Positions 4,566 to 11,335 of a stretch of DNA of 11,335 nucleotides are shown here, piece after piece. The first letter of the stretch is position 1. Each line of letters opens with the position of its first letter. The stretch lies in the NCBI GenBank assembly GCA_019420325.1, contig JAHZHK010000088.1, forward strand, positions 1 through 11,335, read 5' to 3'. This stretch comes from Coriobacteriaceae bacterium. GTDB lineage: Bacteria; Actinomycetota; Coriobacteriia; Coriobacteriales; UMGS124. Under the pieces are notes generated by a model. That model was not told the DNA's origin and did no database searches. It saw nothing but the letters and a program-made list of their open reading frames with translations. Position numbers and translations under genes: made by a program.

Positions 4566-5777
4566 CTAGAACTGCGTGCCTACGATTTTCGGGGTGAAAC
4601 CGTCCTTTTCGAGCGCCTCGACGATCTCGTGCTTGTGGTCGGTGCCGAAGGCCTCGATGGTCACGCGCAGCTCAACCGCCGCGTTGCGATTCGTCGTCAC
4701 AAACTGGTTGTGGTCCAGACGGATGACGTTGCCCTTGTGGTCGGCGATGATCTGCGCCACGCGCACAAGCTGGCCGGGACGGTCGGGGAGCAGCACGCTC
4801 ACGGTGAAGACGCGGTCGCGCCTGATGAGGCCGGACTGCACGACCGAAGACATCGTAATGACGTCCATGTTGCCGCCCGACAGCACCGAGACGACCTTCT
4901 TGCCCGTAAAGTCGAGGTGGCGCAGCGCCGCAACGGTGAGCAGGCCCGAGTTCTCGACAACCATCTTGTGGTTCTCGACCATGTCGAGGAAGGCCACGAC
5001 GAGCTCGTCGTCTTCGACGGTGATGATGCCGTCGAGGTTCTCCTGGATGTAAGGGAAGATGACGTCGCCGGGCTCTTGGACAGCGGTGCCGTCGGCAATG
5101 GTGTTCACGCTCGGCAGCTTCACGACGTGGCCGGCCTCCAAGCTCGCCTTCATGCAGGCTGCTCCTGCCGGCTCAACGCCGATGACGCGGATCTTGGGGT
5201 TGAGCAGCTTTGCGAGCGTGGATACGCCCGTTGCGAGCCCGCCGCCGCCGATCGGCACGAGGATGCAGTCTACCAGCGGAAGCTCCTGGAAGATCTCCAT
5301 GGCGATGGTGCCCTGGCCGCAGGCAACGTCGAGGTCGTTGAAGGGGTGCACGAAGGTGAGGCCCTGCTCCTCGGCAAGTTCGCAAGCGCGCGCATATGCC
5401 TCGTCATAGACGTTGCCCACAAGCTCGACGTTGGCGCCGTAAGACTTGGTGCGCTCGACCTTGATGAGCGGCGTCGTGGCGGGCATCACGATGGTTGCGG
5501 GAACGCCGTACTTCTGCGCGGCCGCCGCCACGCCCTGGGCATGGTTGCCTGCTGAGGCGGTAATGAGGCCGTGCGAACGCTCCTCGTCACTCATGGTCGA
5601 GATCTTGTAGTAGGCACCGCGCACCTTGTAGGAACCCGTGCGCTGCATGTTCTCTGGCTTGAAGAACACGCGGTTGCCGGCGATGGCGCTGAAGTGGGGG
5701 CTCTCAATGAGCTTTGTCTCCAACGTCACTTCCTTGACCTTGGTTGCCGCCCTCTCAAATGCGTCTAGCGTAAGCAT
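4566..5777 (-). CDS. ilvA: Threonine ammonia-lyase (threonine dehydratase) with ACT domain
   Basis: This 403-residue cytoplasmic PLP enzyme converts L-threonine to 2-oxobutanoate and ammonia, feeding isoleucine synthesis or threonine breakdown. The PLP-binding lysine is K51 in GSYKVRGA. The substrate-binding SAGNHAQG is at 75-82, and the phosphate-cradling GGGG loop is at 177-180 in VPIGGGGLATG. A C-terminal ACT domain spans about 327-403 (VLLPDRPGQLVRVAQII). The single ACT domain and the ~400-residue length fit the short form found in many anaerobes, which may be catabolic or biosynthetic. The ATG at 5777 is preceded by AAAGGA at a suitable distance. It is the last gene of the leftward cluster, starting 23 bases after the 464-residue unknown. 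Serine could be an additional substrate. Confidence 0.93.
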   Translation of the reverse strand: MLTLDAFERAATKVKEVTLETKLIESPHFSAIAGNRVFFKPENMQRTGSYKVRGAYYKISTMSDEERSHGLITASAGNHAQGVAAAAQKYGVPATIVMPATTPLIKVERTKSYGANVELVGNVYDEAYARACELAEEQGLTFVHPFNDLDVACGQGTIAMEIFQELPLVDCILVPIGGGGLATGVSTLAKLLNPKIRVIGVEPAGAACMKASLEAGHVVKLPSVNTIADGTAVQEPGDVIFPYIQENLDGIITVEDDELVVAFLDMVENHKMVVENSGLLTVAALRHLDFTGKKVVSVLSGGNMDVITMSSVVQSGLIRRDRVFTVSVLLPDRPGQLVRVAQIIADHKGNVIRLDHNQFVTTNRNAAVELRVTIEAFGTDHKHEIVEALEKDGFTPKIVGTQF

Positions 5778-5800
5778 CCTTTTGTCCTTTCGCTATCAGC

Positions 5801-7195
5801 TTATCGCGTACGCACGGCTTCGAATGCCGGCTCGATAAAGCCGCGGATATCTTGTTCTTGAGTCTCGCTTTTACGTAGCGAGGCGAGAAGAGCCTGGTAG
5901 GCTCGGGGGTCCACTTTGCGCAGAAACACGCCAAGCACTGCCTGCTCGGCTTGGGTAAAGGCATATTCGAAGACCATATTGCGCACCACAGCATCAAACA
6001 TGCGGCCCAGCACCTGCTCGGCGGGTTCCATGAACAGGCCTTTTGCCATGTTGACTGCCTGAGGTACTGCCTCACCGCAGATGTTGCCCAGCGCGAGGCC
6101 CGCAATCGCGCCCACGGGGCCGGCTGCCATGCCCAGGGCGCCCGTGATGGCGCGTGCTCCTGCGACGCCCATTGAGCGACCGGCGGATGAGATGACGGTG
6201 TCGGCTGTCATGCTGAGCACATTGTCCTGTTCGGTCTTGGGGGTCACCGCAGCGATGCCGCCGGCTGCTTGGGCCGCCGCCTGGGCAACGCCCGTGAGGC
6301 TCACGTCCTGGTCCTCGTTGAGGCCGCGTACGGCCGCTCTTCCCGAAAGCCATTCGAGCACTGCGGCAGAGAGCCCGTTTGCGCCCGTGTAACGCACGGC
6401 ATCCTCCAAGGCCACGTACGAAAGGCCTCGGATATGCCCCGCTTTCGCGAGGTTCATTGCTTGGCGATAGGTGAAGGTACCCTTGCGCACGAGGATGCCT
6501 GCGAGGCGCACGTCGTCGCAACCGGCGACTTTACCGGCTCTGATTGCGGTGCGCACGCGTTCCAGTACGGCGTCGAACTGGGTGAGGGGCACCTCTACCG
6601 CGCGCAAAGTGCCTGTCTGACTAGGGCTGTTCAGCGATTTAAGACAATCCGCGCATGTGAGGGCGGCCGACTTGCGATAGATACTCTCAACACCTCGAGC
6701 GACCCTGACCTTACCCTCAAGGAGAGCTTCAGAAGCCTCTTCCATGAGCTTGTCGGACCCGTGTGCCAGTCGCATGCATTGGCGCGCCAGGGTGTCAAAC
6801 TTTTCGGCATCCTGGCAGGGGATGCCTGCGATGTAGGGTTTGTTGGCGTGCAGGCTTATAAACGAGGGGTCGAAGTTGCGCCAGCGCAGGTAGTGATAGC
6901 CCGCGCCGTCGTCTTGCGACCAGTCCACGTCATCGTCCTCTTCGCCTGACGGGCCATCTTTCAAGAAGATGCCCTGGCCTGTTACCACGAGACCGTGCGT
7001 GCGCGTGCCGAACGTCACGTCGGCCCAGATGATGTCCTGCTCGCAGGGCACGGGCAGCGTCTTCTTGATATGCTTGATGGCTCGCTCGGTGAGTTTGGTC
7101 TGTGTGGGACCCAGGGCCGCAAGCACCTGGGCACCCAGATAAGGCAGCTTGACCCCGCCCGTTGATGCGGGCAGAGCCTTAACGCTAGTTGCCAT
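5801..7195 (-). CDS. Unknown protein with glycine-rich C-terminal segment, HelD-coupled
   Basis: A 464-residue protein of no family I recognise. Residues about 50-145 look beta-rich (THGLVVTGQGIFLKDG, YHYLRWRNFDPSF) and recall small bacterial PH-like domains, but this is only a pattern impression. The middle is helical, with one CADC pair at 181-184. Residues about 339-373 form a glycine/alanine-rich stretch (GVAGARAITGALGMAAGPVG and onward) of the glycine-zipper type that can insert in or perturb membranes, followed by amphipathic helices. There is no signal peptide. The ATG at 7195 lies inside the last codons of the helicase gene (11-base overlap), with a GAGG close upstream, so translation is probably coupled to it. 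Codon use resembles its neighbours. The function is unknown; position suggests it works with the helicase or under the same control. Confidence 0.8.
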   Translation of the reverse strand: MATSVKALPASTGGVKLPYLGAQVLAALGPTQTKLTERAIKHIKKTLPVPCEQDIIWADVTFGTRTHGLVVTGQGIFLKDGPSGEEDDDVDWSQDDGAGYHYLRWRNFDPSFISLHANKPYIAGIPCQDAEKFDTLARQCMRLAHGSDKLMEEASEALLEGKVRVARGVESIYRKSAALTCADCLKSLNSPSQTGTLRAVEVPLTQFDAVLERVRTAIRAGKVAGCDDVRLAGILVRKGTFTYRQAMNLAKAGHIRGLSYVALEDAVRYTGANGLSAAVLEWLSGRAAVRGLNEDQDVSLTGVAQAAAQAAGGIAAVTPKTEQDNVLSMTADTVISSAGRSMGVAGARAITGALGMAAGPVGAIAGLALGNICGEAVPQAVNMAKGLFMEPAEQVLGRMFDAVVRNMVFEYAFTQAEQAVLGVFLRKVDPRAYQALLASLRKSETQEQDIRGFIEPAFEAVRTR

Positions 7196-9323
7196 TGGAC
7201 CTCGCTTCGTCGAGCAAGGGCGTCATCTTGCCTTGCGACACAAGCGTGAGGTGCTGCGTTGCGCGCGAGATGGCGGTGTACAGGCGATGCTTCGACAGCT
7301 CGTCGTCGCCGTATTCGTCGGCTTGAGCGTCGGCCACGATGACACGGTCGAACTCCAGGCCCTTTGCGAGCTTGAGGTCGAGCAGCACACACCCAGCCTC
7401 GGGCAGACGGCCTTTGCCGTCCATGAGGCGCGGCGCAAGCTCGCCCATACGCTCGCGCAGTTTGCGGTCGAGCCAGCGGGTACGCCTGCCGTTGCCGGCA
7501 ATCACGGCGCACAGGCCGCCCTCGTTCCTGCCCGACTCCAACGCAGTTTCCAATGCCTGGAAGTATTCCTCGTCATCCAGACATTCTTTGAACTTGACCG
7601 TGTGGCCGGGCCTGCGTACCGAGGAGACGTTCATACCTTCATCGCGTTTCATGAGCGTGGTGAACACTGCGGTGATTTCGGGCGAGGAACGGTAGCTCGT
7701 CATGAGCTCGCAGGTGGCGACGCTGCCACGCACTTCTTTGAACAGCTGCTCGATTTGTGCGAAGCTTGCCGTGCCTTCCCAAATCGCCTGGTTCTCATCG
7801 CCAAGCATAAGGAAACGCGCGTTGCAGAAGTACCGCGCAAGCACCATGAGCTGCGCGGCGGAGTAGTCCTGTACCTCGTCGATGACCACGAGCTTGGCGG
7901 CCTCGTCTACCTTGCCCGCCAGCTGCACCTTCAGGTACAGCCACTCAATGGCCGTTAGACTGCTTGCGCCGAGTATGCGCATGCCGATGCGGTCCAGGCG
8001 AAGCCAGCCGGCGTTCTCCACCATCTCGACGTAGGGGGCACAGAGCTGCTCTACGTAGTCGCGCGTGCAGTCGGCCACGTCCTCCTCGTCGTTGGGGTCG
8101 ACGAGTCGGCCGAAGATGCGCTCTTGCTCGTCGGGGTCCATGGTCGTGACCTCGTCCTTCATGGCGGCGCTGGTCGCAAGCTGGTTGATGCGCGCATCAA
8201 GCTTGTCGAGCAGGTCTTCCTCCACCACGCAGCACAGGCGCGGGCCCGGCTTGGTTCTGCCCAAGAACCGCTCGACGGTCTTCCAAATTTGCTGGGCGCT
8301 CAGCAGCTGGTGCTCGCCGGCCACGATGTCGTGCATGTCCTCGGGCTCAAGCTGGAGCGTTTTGAGGCCCTCGTCGATGCGCTTGAGCGATTCGGCTGCG
8401 GTCTCGGCGCCCAGGGAGCGGTCGCCCGGACCCACGAGCTCCATGAGCTCTGCCCAGGTGAGAGCGTTGGGGTTCTTTTCGCCCAGCTCGGGAAGCACGT
8501 TTGCGATGTACTTCTTAAACACGGGGTTGGGCGTTACAAGATATACCTGGTCGGCGCGCAGGCTCTCACGGTCGCGGAACAGCAAGAACGCGATGCGCTG
8601 AAGCAACACCGAGGTCTTGCCGCTGCCTGCCACGCCGCGTACCAGCATCGCAGGCACGTTTTCGTGACGGATGACAGCGTTCTGCTCCTTCTGGATCGTT
8701 GCCGTGATGGCCTGGAGCTGTGAGGAGCGCTGCGAGGTGAGCGAAGCCAGCAGCAGCGGGTCCTCAATGGCCACCGAGGTGTCGAAGTAGCACTTCAGCA
8801 CATTGCGTTCGATGTCGAACTGACGGCGAAGCTGCAGGTCGGCCTTGATCTCGCGGCCGTTTGCCCAGTACGAGGTCTGCCCCATGTCTTGGTTATAGTA
8901 AGCCTCGGCTACCGGCGATCGCCAGTCCACTACAATGCGGCGATGCAGCTCGTCGGCCATGCCGGTCGAGCCCAGGTAGATGTCGCGTGCCGTGGGCTTT
9001 CCGGCAATCTGCAGCCTGATATGGGCGAAGTAGGGCTTCTTGAGAAGCAGGCGCAGGCGGTTGATGGTCTCAACGTCGGCATCGTTTGCCAAGTTGAACG
9101 ACTCAATCACGCTGTTTGCGGCTGCGACGTTTGCATATGTCTCCATCGAGAGGTCGTCGCCCTCGAAGTCGGGGGCAATCTCCTCGCGCATGTTCGACTT
9201 ATATTCCCTGATCTCGGCCAGGTTTGCCTCAAGGCGCTCGGAGGCCGTGCGCTCGAGCTCTTGTAGCTGGTCATAGACCTTGCTGAGATGTGCCTGCTCT
9301 TCGGCAAAAATCTTATCTTCCAC
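7185..9323 (-). CDS. helD: HelD-type UvrD/Rep-like helicase, RNA polymerase recycling factor
   Basis: A 712-residue superfamily 1 ATPase. An N-terminal helical, coiled-coil-prone region (about 1-48) is followed by the HelD signature VVDWRSPVAEAYY at 131-143. The ATPase motifs follow in order: Q-motif IQKEQ at 210-214, Walker A GVAGSGKTS at 230-238 (K236), Walker B VVIDEVQD at 479-486, motif III GDENQAIW at 508-515, motif IV TSYRSS at 542-547, motif V LAKGLEFD at 652-659 and motif VI LYTAISRATQ at 681-690. HelD proteins bind RNA polymerase through the N-terminal arm, expel nucleic acid and use ATP to recycle stalled enzyme; actinobacterial relatives can lower rifamycin sensitivity. The length is slightly below the usual 740-780. 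The start is GTG at 9323, placed directly after the TAA of the upstream gene with only a weak ribosome-binding site, which suggests coupling. Confidence 0.92.
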   Translation of the reverse strand: MEDKIFAEEQAHLSKVYDQLQELERTASERLEANLAEIREYKSNMREEIAPDFEGDDLSMETYANVAAANSVIESFNLANDADVETINRLRLLLKKPYFAHIRLQIAGKPTARDIYLGSTGMADELHRRIVVDWRSPVAEAYYNQDMGQTSYWANGREIKADLQLRRQFDIERNVLKCYFDTSVAIEDPLLLASLTSQRSSQLQAITATIQKEQNAVIRHENVPAMLVRGVAGSGKTSVLLQRIAFLLFRDRESLRADQVYLVTPNPVFKKYIANVLPELGEKNPNALTWAELMELVGPGDRSLGAETAAESLKRIDEGLKTLQLEPEDMHDIVAGEHQLLSAQQIWKTVERFLGRTKPGPRLCCVVEEDLLDKLDARINQLATSAAMKDEVTTMDPDEQERIFGRLVDPNDEEDVADCTRDYVEQLCAPYVEMVENAGWLRLDRIGMRILGASSLTAIEWLYLKVQLAGKVDEAAKLVVIDEVQDYSAAQLMVLARYFCNARFLMLGDENQAIWEGTASFAQIEQLFKEVRGSVATCELMTSYRSSPEITAVFTTLMKRDEGMNVSSVRRPGHTVKFKECLDDEEYFQALETALESGRNEGGLCAVIAGNGRRTRWLDRKLRERMGELAPRLMDGKGRLPEAGCVLLDLKLAKGLEFDRVIVADAQADEYGDDELSKHRLYTAISRATQHLTLVSQGKMTPLLDEARSNGN

Positions 9324-9614
9324 TTACTGTGACACTTTCTCGTCGATGAGGGTCTTCGAGGCGTCGTACACCCAATCTGCCAGCTTGTTGGTGGGATGTT
9401 CCTTCTCGTCGAGCATCTCAACTTCCTCAATCCTGCAGTAAGAGGGGCAACCGTGCTCAGCCGCCATCTTGGCGAGGGGGCCCTTTACGGCGGTTGCGAG
9501 GTCGATCAGGTCGAACTCTTCGCGCGCCTCGTCCAGGGTACGATGCACGATGGAGTCAGTCTCCATGTTGCGTCCCTGGTTTACAATGCCCCAGCTCACA
9601 ACGTACACGCTCAT
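9324..9614 (-). CDS. Small unknown protein at head of the helD cluster
   Basis: A 96-residue acidic, soluble protein beginning MSVYVVSWGIVNQG, with a likely first beta-strand, helices around 26-52, a CPSYC pair near 56-60, and a helical C-terminus. No family is recognised. The frame extends to a TTG at 9620, but ATG at 9614 has AAGGGG 7 bases before it, so it is the preferred start. Its TAA is immediately followed by the GTG of the helicase gene, with no gap. It is the first gene of the leftward cluster, so it may be a partner or regulator of the helicase. There is no signal peptide or membrane segment. Confidence 0.75.
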   Translation of the reverse strand: MSVYVVSWGIVNQGRNMETDSIVHRTLDEAREEFDLIDLATAVKGPLAKMAAEHGCPSYCRIEEVEMLDEKEHPTNKLADWVYDASKTLIDEKVSQ

Positions 9615-9935
9615 CTTCAAACCCCTTTTCTCTCATGCCGAAGCCCCTTGCTATGAAACCGCGAGGGGCCGCTTGGTCGCGCATGTTGCGCGCTGCCAAC
9701 CAGCATACTCGTCGGCAGGACACGAACACAGTAATTAAATGTCCTATTGTATGGTTGAGTCCCCTCATGTTTTCTTTGACCTTGCGGTGAATGAATAAAG
9801 CCCACGAGTCGGCCATACCCCGTTCGTGCGAACTGTTGTGCTGCCTGTCATGGCTGATGCCCGCAGGCTTTCAAGGGGGTATCATGTTCCCGTTTAAGAT
9901 ACTAACTGGCTTCGATACATCCAAGGAGTGTATGT
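9615..9935. other. Divergent intergenic region (leftward helD cluster / rightward acetyltransferase)
   Basis: These 321 bases hold no credible gene. For the leftward cluster the best -10 candidates are TACAAT (9751-9746) and TTTAAT (9739-9734) on the minus strand, both without a convincing -35. The leader would then be about 115-130 bases. Within it, CGCGCA (9678-9683) and TGCGCG (9687-9692) form a perfect 6-bp dyad around TGT. A hairpin of AGCCCC-type arms also lies near 9641-9669. For the rightward gene an AAGGAG at 9923-9928 is clear, but no strong promoter was found. There is no terminator. Confidence 0.5.
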
Positions 9936-10892
9936 ATGTCGAGTGAGAATAGGCCCAGGTCTTCCCAGCGCGGCGCCTCGGGTGCGTCCCGCTCTGCCTC
10001 TGGTTCTGCCTCCGGTCATGGACCCAAGTCTAGCAAGCCCCGCTCTGCCTCTGGAGCCGCTTCTGGCCGTGGGCCCAAGTCCGGAAGGCCTCGCCCCAAG
10101 CAGGATGAGAAGGCCAAGGCAGCAGCCCGCGCCCGCCGCAAGGCCAAGCAGGAGGCCCGCAAGACGGGTGTCCCCGGCGAGGAGGTCCAGCAGCCTCACG
10201 ATCCCATCCTGCGTGTCCGTGATTTCACGAGCGTAGACTTCAGCCAGCTTTCGTACATCATGCCCCCCGAGTGGTTGTTCGATGGCCTGACCGACGAGCA
10301 GAAAACTGCCCAGGCTAACATGGACTTTGCTGGTGTGCTCCGTGCAAGCAACATTCGCCTTGTGGCGACCATCGACGATGGTACCAACTACGACCCGGTT
10401 CTCGTCGGCATTGCCTTTGCTTCCACGGCGCGCCTGCCTGAGCCCAAGGATGCCTTTGTTTGGAAAGATGTATATGAGAAGGCCTCCGAGACGCTGCGTT
10501 ACGGTGCCCAGCCTGCCCGAATTGCCCGCACGTATGAACTGCAGCTTGGCGAGCGCGGACAGATGCTCATCGACGCAGCCGGTGAGGCGCGCGGCGAAGA
10601 CACCGAGCTCGAGCTTTTTGTCGTGAACCCCGAGTATCGCTCCCATGGCGTGGGCAAGGCTCTGATGGCCGAGTTCCAGAAGAGGCTCGAGAATCTTGGC
10701 ACCCAGAGCTACTGGCTCCAGACCGATTCCACCTGCACGTGGCAGTGGTACGAGAACCACGGATATACGCGTGTGGCCGATGTCGAGCTCTCTGCTGATT
10801 ACCCCATGCCCCCCACGGGCGAGCCCGCCGACGGGGCCCCGCATGTATTCATGTATAAGAAGGACCTTGTCGCGGAGCCTGCGCAGGAGTAA
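9936..10892 (+). CDS. GNAT-family acetyltransferase with basic repeat-containing N-terminal tail
   Basis: A 318-residue protein in two parts. Residues 1-78 are disordered-looking, rich in Ser, Gly, Ala, Arg and Lys. They hold two tandem 17-residue repeats (19-35 RSASGSASGHGPKSSKP and 36-52 RSASGAASGRGPKSGRP), then a Lys/Arg/Ala-rich helix (about 56-76). Residues about 90-312 form a GNAT fold: motif A ELFVVNPEYRSHGVGKAL at 226-243 carries the R-x-x-G-x-G acetyl-CoA pyrophosphate loop, and WYENHGYTRV at 271-280 is the usual late GNAT strand. It probably transfers an acetyl group to an amine or protein lysine; the substrate is unknown. The positively charged tail suggests nucleic acid, ribosome or polyanion binding. 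The ATG at 9936 has AAGGAG 7 bases before it. It is transcribed divergently from the helD cluster and ends before a clear terminator. Confidence 0.85.
   Translation: MSSENRPRSSQRGASGASRSASGSASGHGPKSSKPRSASGAASGRGPKSGRPRPKQDEKAKAAARARRKAKQEARKTGVPGEEVQQPHDPILRVRDFTSVDFSQLSYIMPPEWLFDGLTDEQKTAQANMDFAGVLRASNIRLVATIDDGTNYDPVLVGIAFASTARLPEPKDAFVWKDVYEKASETLRYGAQPARIARTYELQLGERGQMLIDAAGEARGEDTELELFVVNPEYRSHGVGKALMAEFQKRLENLGTQSYWLQTDSTCTWQWYENHGYTRVADVELSADYPMPPTGEPADGAPHVFMYKKDLVAEPAQE
9990..10091 (+). repeat. In-frame 51-bp tandem repeat in acetyltransferase tail
   Basis: Two adjacent copies (9990-10040 and 10041-10091) both begin with CGCTCTGCCTCTGG and encode the two 17-residue repeats. The period is 51 bases, a multiple of three, so copy-number change would keep the reading frame. 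The copies differ mostly at third positions. Confidence 0.75.
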
Positions 10893-10944
10893 AGGCAGCG
10901 GGGCGGATGGGTTTGCGCCAACATAAGTAATTCCTGCATTTAGC

Positions 10945-10989
10945 GCGGTCCGTTTCCTTGCAATAGGAGGCGGGCCGCTTTCGTTTTTG
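10945..10989 (+). terminator. Intrinsic terminator after the acetyltransferase gene
   Basis: GCGGTCCG (10945-10952) pairs with CGGGCCGC (10971-10978) with one G-U. An inner TCCT (10955-10958) and AGGA (10965-10968) extend the fold. TTTCGTTTTT (10979-10988) follows directly. It lies about 50 bases after the stop codon. Confidence 0.75.
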
Positions 10990-11271
10990 ACGGGCGGGCC
11001 AGTGCCGGGGGAGATTACCCCGGTGCCGCCGGGCCGGGAGAGGCGAAGGTCTGTCGGTGCTCCCTGCGTTGCGGTTCCCGGCTTCGAGCGCAACATATAT
11101 GCGTGGGTCGCTAACGCTATAGGTGGGCTTGCACGGTGCCGGTGTGGGCTTGCTCGGCCGGCGGCGGCCGGCCCGGAGCCCCCGTATCCCCGCCATGTGG
11201 CCGGGAAAGCGCGCCTAAAACAACTATTGTTCCCCGACTTGTGTCCATCCTGTGCACGCGCCGATCCACGC
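10990..11271. other. GC-rich intergenic region without a credible gene
   Basis: No reading frame here has a ribosome-binding site or resembles a protein; the long leftward frame across this region and the acetyltransferase is a codon-bias shadow. Visible structure includes CCGGGG (11005-11010) with CCCCGG (11018-11023), GGCCGGC (11156-11162) with GCCGGCC (11167-11173), a direct repeat GTGGGCTTGC (11123-11132 and 11144-11153, 21 bases apart), and a short dyad AACAA-CTA-TTGTT (11219-11231). None has a T-run. Confidence 0.5.
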
Positions 11272-11301
11272 TTGCCCCCCGCCTGCGCCTGCGTGTATAG
11301 T
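11272..11301 (+). promoter_or_regulatory. Candidate promoter for a gene beyond the right edge
   Basis: TTGCCC (11272-11277) and TATAGT (11296-11301) are 18 bases apart and match the vegetative consensus at 4/6 and 5/6. The start point would be near 11308, so the downstream gene lies outside the window. Confidence 0.45.
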
Positions 11302-11311
11302 TCTCCCTCGC

Positions 11312-11333
11312 GCCGCACCCCAGTGAGTGCGGC
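11312..11333 (+). other. Leader hairpin at the right window edge
   Basis: GCCGCAC (11312-11318) and GTGCGGC (11327-11333) are perfect 7-bp inverted repeats with an 8-base loop, beginning within a few bases of the predicted transcription start. It may stabilise the 5' end or be part of a leader element that continues beyond the window. Confidence 0.45.
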
Positions 11334-11335
11334 CG

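Noticed and set aside
4545..5555. A 336-codon plus-strand reading frame
   Set aside because: It is the antisense shadow of the threonine ammonia-lyase, whose PLP and ACT motifs are unambiguous.
9894..11318. A 474-codon minus-strand reading frame
   Set aside because: It lies opposite the acetyltransferase gene and the GC-rich spacer. The acetyltransferase has a clear ribosome-binding site and GNAT motifs; the antisense frame shows no recognisable domain and is a codon-bias shadow.

Overview
The window looks like chromosomal DNA from an anaerobic, high-GC member of the Coriobacteriia, most likely Collinsella or a close relative. This is inferred from three things: strong G/C preference at third codon positions; a DMSO-reductase-family molybdoenzyme module next to a polytopic membrane LuxR-type regulator, an arrangement typical of that class; and a HelD helicase cluster. 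No rRNA, tRNA, insertion sequence, CRISPR array or phage gene is visible.

Left part (1-3744, + strand). A respiratory module comes first: the C-terminal end of a molybdopterin oxidoreductase catalytic subunit (cut by the window edge), a four-cluster ferredoxin subunit overlapping it by 11 bases, and a TorD/DmsD-type maturation chaperone after a 127-base gap that holds a 14-bp hairpin. A terminator-like hairpin and a second dyad follow, then a 546-residue regulator with about 12 membrane segments and a C-terminal LuxR DNA-binding domain. The simplest reading is an anaerobic reductase or dehydroxylase-like enzyme with its electron-transfer subunit, its chaperone and a membrane regulator that may sense the substrate. 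The substrate cannot be read from the sequence, and no membrane-anchor gene lies between the visible genes.

Middle (3745-4565). About 820 bases without a credible gene separate two convergent units. It holds three tandem imperfect copies of a roughly 90-110 base palindromic element, each ending in a T-run. One inner stem differs between copies 1 and 2 at three positions, and all three differences are compensated. Further right are a strong minus-strand terminator, a nested hairpin, and an AT-rich stretch with a plausible promoter, two dyads and a plus-strand terminator. The last set could be a small RNA gene of about 200 nt.

Right part (4566-9614, - strand). A tightly packed four-gene cluster reads leftward: a 96-residue unknown protein, HelD (UvrD/Rep-like ATPase that removes or recycles RNA polymerase; start codon directly abutting the previous stop), a 464-residue unknown protein with a glycine-rich segment (11-base overlap), and a threonine ammonia-lyase with ACT domain (23-base gap).

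Far right (9936-11335, + strand). A divergent gene encodes a GNAT acetyltransferase with a long basic, Ser/Gly-rich N-terminal tail containing a 17-residue tandem repeat. It is followed by a terminator and about 350 bases without a credible gene, ending in a promoter candidate and a leader hairpin that probably belong to a gene beyond the window.
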